From NCBI GenBank assembly GCA_018389105.1, contig JACATO010002731.1, positions 1,302,001 to 1,366,000 on the forward strand: a stretch of DNA of 64,000 nucleotides. The letters run 5' to 3'. Shown one piece after another: positions 36,701 to 50,060 of the stretch. Origin of the DNA: Nautilus pompilius (Eukaryota; Mollusca; Cephalopoda; Nautilida; Nautilidae). The notes beneath the pieces are model-generated. The model saw nothing but the letters and a program-made list of their open reading frames with translations, searched no databases and was not told where the DNA came from. A program made the translations under genes and the position numbers. Each line of letters starts with the position of its first letter. The first letter of the stretch is position 1.

Positions 36701-39700
36701 TTTAGGAATTCCTCTAGAAACCCACCTTTATCCATTTATTATTTATCTAAATGTACTTTAGCTGATCTTTTATATAAATATTTATTTTAACTTAAATGTA
36801 AAACAAATTTATATGCTTAACAGATGTGCTGAAAAAGAAAACTAACTTTTTTATGAAGGGTGGTAATTTTGCACTTGGACTAAATACATATGATCAACTT
36901 TTCCCCAAAGATTAGAAGTTAGAGATAAAACCAACAAAAGAAAACATCATACTTGTTTGGGAACTGTAGAACGGGGAAATTACAATATTCAAAACATTTA
37001 TAATCTTATTGAAAACTGCCATTTCAAAAATTTTTAAATATATTTTATGAACATGTTCTAAATTTAAATTCAAGATTTGGAGACAATATCATTAAAAATA
37101 TTTGTATAGGTATGATATAATTTTAATGTTATTTTATTAATTTTTGAAGATACTGTGGTCATAAAACTGTACACAGGCTGCTTGGTAGAAACAGATTGTT
37201 TAAGTCTGTAAAATAGCTTGTGATAAGCTTAAAAAGTCTTGTAATTTTGAACACTTCAGAATTTTTGTTGTTCCTTAAATATACAATTGGATTACTATGG
37301 CTTTGTCTCTCTCACTAGGTGTTTGCTGAAATTCAGTATGAAGAAGGGAACATGCAGTATGTTCTGAAGTGCCTTTCAAAAAGAACAGGACTATTTCTGA
37401 ATGGAAAGCGTCTATTACAGGTGTCTGAACATTCCATAATAAGTGTCTCTGGTTTGAAGTTACAGCACAAATAAAACATTAGAAGTTTTGTTTTATTACT
37501 GTTGTTAATTATCTTTCTATATAACACAGAGAATTTGAAGAATTTACAACTTTGCTGCATTGGATTGAGAAAATATATTTTAACATTTTACTCTGAATTG
37601 CTTATATGCTACTAATAATTGTCTCAAAAAATAATAATTGTGATGTACCGTATATGTCCTAGTCATCTACAATGGATATATTCTGTTTCATTCTAGAATA
37701 ATATGTTAGCTGTTAATTTAGTAGTAAGTTTTTGATCATGTTCAAAATGTGAATTTTGATGAGTATCTTGTTAGAATCTAATGTATTACCTGTTAATATT
37801 TGATAGCCTATTGTATAATCAATATGATAGAAAAATTATTATGTTATCTGACTTAATGCTCCTCTTTTCATTACTCTACTCCCACCCCCCAATATACTCA
37901 GGATTTATTTATTACTTTTTTGTCAGCTGTTAAAATTTGGTATTTGTTCAGAATTTTCCATTATTGAGGAGATACATAAAAATAACCCATTACTTTTCAG
38001 GATGTTTTTATAAATGCTCAATAATAATATTTGCTAAACAATGATGAAAAATATATTTCTTTTGTTATGTATTCTTTTTCTTTGAACCTGTGTGCTAACG
38101 TCGGCACATAAGGCATCCACCAGATGGGACTCCCTGGTTTCAATTTCCTAAATCAAGTGGAGGAGAACGGGGTGTGACAGAATCTGCTGGGTATATTTAC
38201 TGACACTGTACAATGGAATGTGTCTGAAGAATGCTATTTAATAATTCTGGTAGAACTTTAATTGACTGTAATTTTTATATACTCTATTTATCAAAAAAAA
38301 AGTATTATTTTTCATTGTTGTTTTGGCTCTTATGTAACAAATGAAACAATTTTAGTTTTAATTTGAAACTCATGAATTTTCTTTTTTTGGAAATGTTTTA
38401 AAAATATTCACAGAATTTAATTTAATGTACAAAGTTTTAGAAGCTGCTAATGATATTCATAAAATATCACCCAGGAAAATTCTAAACAGAGCACACATTT
38501 TAAAAAATTTAATTGAATAATCTTCACTAAGCGTTTATTTAATCTTTTTGAAACTGCCTTCAAAAGTACATTATTCTTTTCATGTAACTGGCATTTCAAA
38601 ATTCTTCTTACTGTTATCATTTACTTGTTTTTACCTTTATGCTCTATGTGTATTTATTTTATATTTTAAATGAAATTAGTTTGCTGCCGCTGCATTTTAA
38701 ATATTTTGTAATTTTATTGAAGAATTTTGTTTGTTTAAACAATATGAAAAAAACATAATTCAAGAAAATTGCAGATGCTATAGGGGAGCTAACTTCTTTC
38801 AGATCAGACTATGCACTGATATTTTGGAATTTCAGACTACCTCCCTTCGTAGCTGATACATTTAATAAAATGATCTGTTTCTTTTTTTGGTTTTAGTTTA
38901 TTGAAATCTCTGGAAGGAGGGTATAGAATTTATTTTCTTAAAAAAGCATTTAAAGTATATTTTGTTTAATATTTTTAAGTTTCACTAATTATCTTATCTT
39001 GATGTTCTGCTTGCTAACAAAGAATGAATTGCTAAATTTTCCAACTGGGTACAAAAAAAAAATAAATACTGAAAAATTAATTGTTGTATGAAGAACACAG
39101 TGGTAAAAAAAAAAAAAAAAGGCTGAGAGATGCAGAGTCCAGCTGTGTGAAAATTTTACAGAAGCTAAAAAAAAAATCTTTTTGGCATTGACATTTTTTA
39201 TATGCTTGTCAGATTTACTGAGATTTAAGTTGGACATAAACTTGGTTTCATATAGTATCCCTTTAATTAATAGAATGGACTGTGACTTAAAATATAAATT
39301 TTTTTTAAAAGTGCACAATCACAATCTCAAAATGGATTGTAATTGATAAATTGTTTTCAATAAACAAAGCCATTAACTAATATGTGTTTAAAAATGAAAT
39401 GAACTAATACATGAGCAAGTAAATTGAACCATTTACTTATATACAAAATAAACAAAACTGAATTAAAGCATCAACTAATTTATACAGGGAACAAAATCTA
39501 GGGACATTTTCATTTGACATTTATCTAATTCCACCAGTAAAAAATGCACAAATGCATTGAACTTTGTAGAAAATAATTTGTTAGCCAGTAGATTTCATTA
39601 GAACATATTAATTGAGGAATTGCATCATAGTTTATTTAGGCACACTATGGAGCAAGCAGTACATGATTGCATGTTCAGTTTTGGGTGTGGCTGGTTTGTG

Positions 39701-42700
39701 GATTATATGCTGTTGCACACTATCTGTACATGCTAAAATGAGTCATCACCCCATGTGTACCGCTTGCTATGTAGATCATGTAGGTTGTCTTGTGCATCTA
39801 CCAAAGAGGTCTCAGAGATACTCACTGGTGAAAGATCAAGCAATATGGCTAGACAGTTTAATGTAACGTCAATCCTTGTTCTCTTTAGTCTGGTGTTGTC
39901 ATTCTGGATAAACCTTATTAGGCATTGATGAAGAAGCCATGCTAATGACATAATCTTATCCAGGTACTTCTGACTTGTCAAGAAATCTTGAATAGTGACT
40001 GAGAGTATCCTCCTGCTATCCATAAGTCTTTCCCAACATTACATTTCTGACACTTTAACAATTGTGCTGAACATTCCACATTATTGTAGCATGCATTTCA
40101 GAATTCATGATTTTGCACACCATTATACTTTTTCAGTTTGAGAGTTACTTACAAGCACATGTTATTGATAGAAGTTATTAATAATGTGTTTTAATGTTAC
40201 ATTTTAGGCTTGTGAGTTAATAATAGTTGTTAGTAGGTTATACTTTGGTCACTTGTAATAATTTTGATAAAATATACTCTATTATCTCTAGATTTTGTAG
40301 CTTAATACATATTTAATGAATGAAATCATTTAATAATACATATGAACAATTGAATTAAATAAAAATTTCCAAAAAACATTGATATTAAGAAAATTTTGAT
40401 CTTTATGAAAGCTCTCTTTTTCACATCAAAATGTTTTTGGAGTTTTTACATGATTTTTTAACAATTTTTATTAAACAGAAATATATTAAAACTACAATAA
40501 ATTATAAAAAAAAGCAGGCAAGGTATTCTTTTATATCTTGTAAGAGGATTTTAAGTGGTTTCTTTAAAAGTTGAAAAGGAACCTGAAACAGTCTAGCTAG
40601 TTTCCATAAATACCATTTCAGTATTTTAAGTTGATGAATTAGTTTCATTCATGTGTTTTGTTTATAAATTACCCAGCACATAATTCGAACATTTCATGGC
40701 TGTTTTGCAGGCTCAAGGAGCTGAACCACTTAGTCATGATGACATCCTCCAGGTAGCAGGGTCAGAGCTGCTGCTGCACATTCATCCCTGTAACGAAACA
40801 TGTGATGACTGTGAACCTGGTCAGGTTTTAGCACAGATAAAAGAGACTAATCAAATAAAAAATGGTATGCTATTTATTTTTCATTGCTGCATTTGTTTTC
40901 CCTTTAACTTATGTAGTTATTTCTGAGGTATAGATTATTTTAACACTAATAAAAAAATTGATGCTTCTATTAAATGTGCTTATTGCATATAGTAAACATG
41001 TATCAATAGGTCTTGTGAATAAAATTAAAAAATAAAAACAATTTTTTTCTTTTTGATTACATAATGTGATTCACTCTGCATAGTAATTATTTTTTGTATG
41101 TATAGTCACTTTATTATCTAATCAGAATTGTCTTTTCTATAATTAAAAAACTTACTTTTTTGGTGTGGACACATCACAAGGGAGATAATTCATCGTTCAC
41201 TTGTTTTGATTTTCTCCAATATTTTTAAACATAACATTACGTAAAAGTAAATTTTCATAATGCATAGGCACAATTAGTCATGCCATACTAATGAACTAAT
41301 ATTTTATTCCAAATGCTAAAGTTGAAAATGATAATGGAAAACCGAGAAATTGCTTTATTTTCCTTTTTATTTTAAAGAGTTTAATAAGTTTACATCTTAT
41401 TTGTGTAAATATAACTTTATTAGCCATTCTTTTAGTATAGTAATAGTCTGTATGAATGCTGTACTAACATGAGGCTAAAATACTAAATAATAAAAACTGT
41501 TTATTTAACCTTTCTCCTTTTTTGGCATTTAGAAGTTGGCCATTACTCTTAAGAGCAGTTATAGTTTATTTAGTATGTTTGTCATTCTACCACAGTAAGT
41601 GATTTTAATTCTAGGGGAATGCAACTAAAATAATAATCCAAAGGTATTTTTTCTTCTTTTTTTCTTAGATGTTCTCACATTGACAAAAGAAGAACGAATA
41701 CAATTGCATAGAAAAGAAATAAAGAATATAAAGAAAAAATATGGGCTAGAAGTAAGTACACATCCATCCATGCTTTTGTGACAGGTTTTTCCTATGGCTA
41801 GCCTGTTATTACTAACTAATGTGATAAGGAACATCAGTGTTACAAGACCACTGAATAACACATCAGTATTCTTTGTTATCTAGTTTAAATGCTAAATTTA
41901 ATAATCTTTAATTACCAAATGTATATAAGAAAGAAATAATTAAATGTTCACATACTGATTCTTTAGGTACTTTTTTTTGTTAGCTCTTATAAACTTAAAA
42001 AATAAACAGTGGGAATGTTTGAACTCATACAGAACTGTGTACAACTGTGATACACACGTGTGCACACGTGCACAAAACTATTTATGGTTTTGTTGATAGG
42101 AGAGCTGTGACATTGCCCATATATGTTTGAAAAATACCACAAGTTCATAATTGCCAGAAATAAATAAAAGACAACAAAAAGCATTGATGTGGTAGTTTAA
42201 GGCTAAAACAGTCATATAGAAGTATATTGAGAGTTCAATTTTATTTTAACCAGTTTCTAAAATCACAAAAATCCTTGGCTAGCAAAGCACATTTTCAGTT
42301 CATTCTGTTTCTGTGTTAATCTTACTGTTAATTTTATGTTAAAATTATATATATAGAGAGAGAATTTATAGAATTAGAAAGCTGGAACACTGACTTTGCT
42401 ATGGTTATTACATGGAATAAATATAGTTTTTTCTGGACCAGAGATAAGCTTTTATTGGCTGAAATTGTCCTCTGAACATTACTTAGTAAACACTTCAGTT
42501 TATTTGCAGTGAAAGATTTTTACATTATTCTAAAAGATGCTTTAGAATTTTAAAGCACAATCATTTTTTAAAAAATTCTTTAATTATTAATTTTTATGGA
42601 AACTAAATCCTCATGAAGACAAAATAAAAGTAAAACAAACATGGGCATTTATCATTGCTGAAGCTGAAATTCCAAAATTCCAAAAATGGTTTTTCAGCCA

Positions 42701-45700
42701 TTTTTTCTTAATGTATTTATAGGTTCTTGAAAGGTTTCAGTGTTTAACAACTATCTACACAGAAAACAATCTGTTATTTGACCTCTGGATAACTAACTTG
42801 TCCAGTTATCTGACTTTTTCAATATGAGCCAAGATTGAACCTTTGTAGTTTATAAGTAAGTTTGTATGAGAGCAGTATCTGCTGTCTGCACATGCTCAGA
42901 TCACTTCTTGACAGTTGGTTAGCATCCTTTACACTTTTTACTTGTTGCTCAGTTGCATTCTCCCTTGCTAGTGATATTTATCAGTGATAGTAATTGTAAT
43001 CTTTGCAATATGTTGTCTGATAATACTGATAATAGTTTGCTTAGTGATTTGGCAAACAATCCAAAGAAAAGAAAGTACATCTTACTATTGAGCAGAACTA
43101 AAGAACAAACAAGAAAAAAGTTGTTGGATAAGCAGTAATACTTGTTTAAAAACAGTCCATGAAGATATCTAAGTTTTTCAGATTTACAAACATCTCCAGG
43201 TCCCATTAGGGTTAGGTAACAGGTTGTGTACTGTACATAAGAGACCAAAAATTACTATCTTTTTCAAAGAATAAATGTGAAAAGTATAAGGCAAACTGGC
43301 TAATTTTTCCATTTTTCTTTCCTTCATTCATAGATAAGTTGATTTGGATTATAAGACAAGGGTAGATCAATTACAGTAGCCAAACTTTCAACCAGTCAGA
43401 ACAATGTTGTATCCTTTCTAACACTGTGACACTGCATTGCTGTCTATGGTACTTTCAGGCTCATGACTATTAATAAGCTGTTTGTTTGTACATATCATTG
43501 AACTACTTTGTGGGATGATCTTCCAGATAAGTGGGGTGTTGAAATAATTTTTCAACATGTTTGTAATCATTGAGACATATCTGAAACAAACTGCAAGCAT
43601 TATCATCGGTTCTGGTATCGAAAACCTGATGTACATTTTAGTCACTGCATGACATCATTGATCATCAGATGATCCTGTGTTATTTGCATTGTTGAATCAT
43701 CTAAAGCCAAAAATATCAGTCTTATCTACTTTTGACACTTTTATTTGATTCTGAGATGTTACAGCACATTAAACTTCAGAAATTCAACTTGCAATCTCTC
43801 TTTTTGATAGCACAAGTCCATCAATATTCATCTTGGTTTCAAGTTGTTTGACATTTTGGGTTCACATTTAGGTCAACATGGAAGTCAGCACACTCATCTG
43901 TTCTCTGATTGTATAATATAGTACACACCTCTAGGAAACCTCCATTGTGAATACTGTACACCAGTGAAAGAATAGGGAGAAATATAAAGAAATATAAAGA
44001 AATGTAAAGACAGCGATCATCAGTTGCAATTTGTTAGGCCTTTAGTTTTAGCTGTATAAATCTAAGTCCATGACATGCAGTACTTTTGCACATATTCCTC
44101 TCATTCATCTCCAATGTTAGTCCACCTAGCTTTGCATCCACAATTTGGTTTCCTTCATAGTTTGTGATGTATCCTTCACTTTACAGTAGTCCATAACACA
44201 TTTCTCAATGATACCTTATTTCCTGTTCATGGCATATTAACTTCAGCAAATTTAAAACTTCCAGCTTAAAATATGTCATGTATGACTTGCATGACTTTAC
44301 TGGAAGCATTCTGAGATGAGGTAGAGGATTTGTTGTGGTTATTTATACATATAATTAAAATTGAAAAGGTTTGATAGAATATAATTGTTGAGCATGTATT
44401 TGTTATTGATTGGATGATTTTTCATGAGCACATTAACAGTGAATTACACACTTAATCAGCAAATGTTCTGGGTAGCAATTTCTGTAGTTTGTTTCAAATG
44501 AACAATTTGACAGTTATTTAAAAAAATAATGCCTTGTCTTTTTAAAATTTTTTCATTAAAGCAATTTCAATAACTATCCATATAAAAGTTGATTTGGAGT
44601 ATAAGCTGAAGCCCAGACTTTCAAGGTAGAAAGTATTGACTTATACACCAAAAAATATGGTAAACTGTATTAGAAAGCCATGTGTTTGAAGATTTTATTA
44701 ACTTTTTTATTTTTTGTTCAGGGCTTTGTGAAACCAAAATGGCATTGACATAAAAGAAGATTACCTGCTTCTTGTGGCTTTGTGAATTGTAGTCAGTTAA
44801 TACAGTGAACTAAAAGTTTTGGTCACATTGCAACAAGGGTCCATTAGGATCTGGGTAAATAAGTTTAATGAGACAAGTTCAGTTAACGATATAAAATGCT
44901 CTAAGAGACTAAAGTAGCTGTCAAAGAAGCATTTTTGAGAAGCCAGAGAAATTTCTTTGCCTTACTTAAGACGTTATGATTCCCTTTCTATCTCACTCTA
45001 ACAGAGAGAAAATGTGTCAAGGCTTTGACAAATATAATCATTTTAAACAAATGCTTTTGTAATGCTGTTTAAATTTGTTTTATCTTATATGAAACAATTA
45101 TACAATATTGACCCCCTGAAAAACTTCATAAACACCCTGTATATGTAAGGTTTTTTTTATCAATTATAGGCAAACTTTGATAATGGTAAAAATATAGGTA
45201 CCAAATATTTTATTTATAAATTTTAAAAATCTATATGGAGAATAAAATTTATATATGTATTATAAACTAGCAAAAAATAATAAATTGTCTATAAAATAGC
45301 AGTACAACTCAACAACAATGTTAACTAGAGTTATTTCCCCCTCATTGGGTAGTGTATGAATGTTTTTTTGTTTCCGAAGACTGATGAAGTAAAGTTAATT
45401 CTAAGATGGTTATATATTTTACATTTAACTTTATTGTTTTTAAAATTTTTTATTAGAGTATTAGACACATGTGGCTGGTGGCCCAGTGGATGGCCTACCA
45501 AGGCTAAGGTTGATTCCTGCAGGGGGACTAACTCAGTTTGGCATACCTCCCTGACAGTTTCTTGCTCTTTTTCACCAGCCAGCCACATAAGTCTTCTCCA
45601 GTTTGTTCCCACATCTAAAAATGAAGAGTTTTAGTAAGGCTCTTCCTGCTAAAGTTTGAAGTTCCAGGCCCTTCATGACATAGGAAAGGCAACGCTCTCT

Positions 45701-48700
45701 TACCAGGGCTGTCTCTAATGTAGAGAGGTTATTTCTGTTGTTGAGATGTGTATGAGAGAACAACAGATACAAAATTCATATAGTTGTAATGATAATAAAA
45801 ATTATATGGATACCTCTACAAGTATATCTATCTAACCATGTCTTTTTTCATCATTATTAAATTGCTAACATTTAAAGTCTTTATGTTGACAGATATATTA
45901 ATAGTGAGAAACTATTTACTCTTGCTAAAGTAGATATTCATTTTGATACCTATAATGACTGAATGTTGATTCATATATGTATATCAAGATGGAAAGGCTT
46001 TTTTCTTTGTTATAATTCAAATGTCTCTGACAGTTTTTATTTATGTTTCTTACTGGAGTAAACCAAAACAGCAACAGCAACAGCAGCAACAAAGTCTGTT
46101 AAAAACTAATTAATAAAAAAAAAAAGGAAACCAGAAATGTAAAATAAGAATTGCAGGTGAAAATGGGGAACATTTTTAGTTAAGATTTCCCTACAATTAT
46201 AGACAAGACATTAGGGTATTGTTAACTGTTTTGTTACCTGTCTTAATTCTGTGTTCTGTTTGTTTTTTTAGAATGCTGCTTATGTGGATAATAAAGTAGC
46301 CATTAGTAATCCATCATACTCGGACAAAGCAGCAGTGAGAAGAAAAGTCATTGGTAGTGATAATCCTTATGGTTCATCCACACACTCAACAGTATCAGTT
46401 CACGAGTAAGTAAAACTTTTTTTTTAACATTTTGGATGGTGTGTCAGTGATACTTAACATCTTTAATTCAGCTTAATAAGAGCTGGAATATTTTAGTTAT
46501 GCATATAACATGCATAACATTTTATTTATTTTGTACCAGATTTCTCTAACTGATATATTTGAACTATTTACTCTAAATTCTTCTTGTCACTGTCATTACT
46601 TTTGAGTTCTAAGGATATCTCATAGCAATGAGTTGGAGGAGAATGTTTGGGTTATTAGCCTTGGTAACCAAGCAAGTTACCTACACAGGCTGGCCATTTT
46701 ATTAGGACCAATACCTAATAATGGTTTGGGTCACCTTTTACCTGAATAACAGCCATGACACAACATGGCTTAAAATGTCCAAGGTGCTGGAAACTGTTTT
46801 GAGAGATACTTCACCATTCAGTCATTAATATTGTACGCAACATGTAGACTGAGTTGAGCAGAGGATCATGATGGTGAATGCACTTTCAACTTAATTCAAC
46901 AGATGCTCATTTGGATTAAGATCAGGGGACTGGGCTGACTATGGAGATGCCTGAAATATTTGTCATGTTTCTCAAACCTTGAACACAATGTAGGCACAGT
47001 GAATTGGAGCAGTGTTATCTTGGAAGTAGACGTCCCCATCAGGGTGCACGTGAAGCATCGCTGGATACACTTGATCAGAAATTATGCTGAGGTAAGCTTT
47101 GGCAGTCATTCTGCCTTCAAAAGGAATCAAGTAGCCTAGTGTAAGCTGGAAAAAAATTACCTAAACTATGACACCATTACCAGGTTAGCATGATATGAGG
47201 GATTGAGTGATTCATGTGGTTTTGTCCAAATTTGTTTTTTCCCATCTGTGCAAAAAAGGGTAAAATGGGACTTATCAGACCACATTACTTTTCACCAGTT
47301 ATCCTCAGTCCAAAGTCTGTGTTTCTTACACTATACAAGGCATCTTTTCATGTAAGTAACTGTGATCAATTGAATTTTGAATAGCTATTGGTAACTAAAT
47401 TATTTTCTTTTCTAAAAGAAACTTTTAATTTTTGAAAAACAAACAATAAAAATTCTTAATTATATTAAGTAATTTCTAATCAGTTAGAAATAGCTGTCAG
47501 ATTTACTTAAGTCTTTATTTAAAAGTTTATTTCATATTTTTGGCCTTTCAGTTATTCTAAATTATATTTATTTTGCAGCATTCATTTTTTAAACATATAC
47601 ACCTCAACATAAGTTAAGTACCACCAAATTTTCTCCAAACTAACTAAGATTAAAATTTTGCTGCAACAAAATATTTTCACAGCTGAGTGAAAATGTCTAA
47701 AGGTTTTGTTTATGATATCCATCCTCTCCTACAGGCCTTGTGCATTTTGGCACATTTTGATATGCGTCATGTTAGTCTAAATATAAAGTTTAATCTCACA
47801 ATTACACATATGTTAATTAGTATAAGTTTTTGGTGTTGCTTATCTAAAACTGCTACTGTGTTCAAGTATGGCATGGAGATGCTACAGAGATGGCAGTTGT
47901 CTTGTTACTAAATGCAGTGTGTTCACAACATTGTTGTTGACAGAGCAAGTAGTGGATGTCATCCTAAATTGATTCCTAGAGAAGACATTGCATTTATTTA
48001 TGGAATTTATTACCATTTCTGTGGGTCCACTAGATCAGTATCCAGAAGACTGAATGACTTTGTTACTGTCCCCAATGCACTGTGAAATGTTCAAGGTTGT
48101 CAGATTAATGTAAGGAAACCAGGGTTAATTAGACCAATCAGCACTTCATATGGAATTTGAGGACACTGAGTATGGTATATTGGGCCAATGAAACTCAGTT
48201 CTTCCTGTACTTCCTTAGTGGTCATGTGATAGTTTGCTGACACAAGAGATAAGCTACAGTCAAGAAAACATTGCTTTGGTCTATCATGGTATGGGGATGT
48301 GTATTTTATGACTGTAAGCTTGATGTTGTTACTGTGCCTAGAACACTAAAAGCCAACACATACTGTGAAAGCACTTTTAATCTTCACTCATTTTCTTTTT
48401 AACAGTCACCCCTCTTGCTACTAGATCAATATTTAATCGTGGACAACAACACTAGACCTCACCATGCAGGTGCAGTGGTGTAATATCTCTCTAGGGCAGT
48501 GTGATTTTCCCTCTACATGGTCTGCTATGATCCCATTAAACCCACCACATCATCTTTGAGATTAAATCAAACTTATTGTGAAGAAGAGCACTCTTTTTGT
48601 TCAGAATATTGTAGAACTGGCTCATGCTTTGCACAAAAAGTAGCAGATAATATAACAGATGAGCATTCTGTCTTCTAAACAGAATTAGATGGTGTGAGGT

Positions 48701-50013
48701 GTGATCAAGTCATCTGCACAAAGGGGGGGGGCTCCCAATATTGATATTGAACATCATAATTATGCTTTCAGGACATCAAATGACATTTTCTTTCTAAAAA
48801 AAAAAATAATTCATAAAAAACCATCCACTTTACAGTGTTACTTCTTTCAGTAGACAGTTTTTTCTACTTTCATGTTATTTTTAGAAAATGCCATATAATA
48901 CCATAAAATCCTGCTGGTCAGATGTGCTGGGGCTCTTGTGTGCAGGTTAGACAACACTGTCTAATGGATGAATGCAGTACTATACCTCCCCCCCCCCCCA
49001 ATCAGGATAGTCTCCAGTGTTGAGGGGTTGGGTTCTGTGTCTCGATAGGTATTGGTCTATGACAAAAAATCCCCCAAAATAAGGAAGTGTCATCTTTTAA
49101 TCTTTATTTCTTTCCAAAATGTCAGTAGTTTGTTGCATTAGATCACTGTTTTGTCAGAAATGTATTTTAAAATTATATTCTGCAAGAAATTTATTTATGA
49201 AAGCTTCAATGGTGCTGAATTACATTAAGATGTATGTAACATTAACTTTTTGAAAAATTATTTTGATAATGTTTAGAGAAATCAAATACATCTTTGGAAT
49301 AGTTTTTTGTCATTTGTGCATGGAAATAATAATATTTTTAACAGGTAATCTTCCTTTAAATTTTATGTGGTTAAAGTCTTTAAAAACAACAAAATGTTTT
49401 TAGTATTTTATTTTCAAGTAATTTGTTTTTACTTTAGCTCTCATTAGAGAGAGAGAGAGAGAGAGAGCATTTAAAAGTCAGGTCAGGTCCAAGAAAATTA
49501 GCATAAGGTTTATTTGAGAAATAGATTTTATAGAAAAACATGGTGTCATGCATACTACTGGTATAAAAATTTTTTTTTAGCTAAAAATTGTTTGTGCACT
49601 TGAGTCCATGTTTGGCAGGTGTTCCAGTACATTGATTTCTTTTATATACCTTGAAATGTAATCAGAATTTATAATGGTAGATCTTTGTTTAATCTGGTTC
49701 AATGACACACAGGATTTGATTTTCTTGATGAAAGGAAATAACTTTTGCAATGTAGATAGTTATGAGCAGTTAACTTAGACATTTGTCTTTGTGAATAGTC
49801 ATGCACAAAGAGAATGTACTTTGTTTAGTTAATTCTGAAGGCATGTATGAATATATCATTGAATCCCTTTTTAGCTGTTTATATTTCAGAACATTCATGC
49901 TCTCTTTTTTTAATTGTAAAAATCTAACTTTACTTTTTGAACAAAGTAGTGAAAGAAAATTAAACAGATTATATGCTATAATATGGATGAATCCTATGAA
50001 ATTATTATTATTA

Positions 50014-50060
<47 letters not shown>

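Noticed and set aside
42953..43248. Overlapping plus and minus frames in AGGF1 intron 9
   Set aside because: No recognisable domain on either strand; the splice phases of neighbouring AGGF1 exons already match without it.
46068..46094. CAG/CAA run as a coding polyglutamine tract
   Set aside because: Lies in AGGF1 intron 9 with no exon signals around it.
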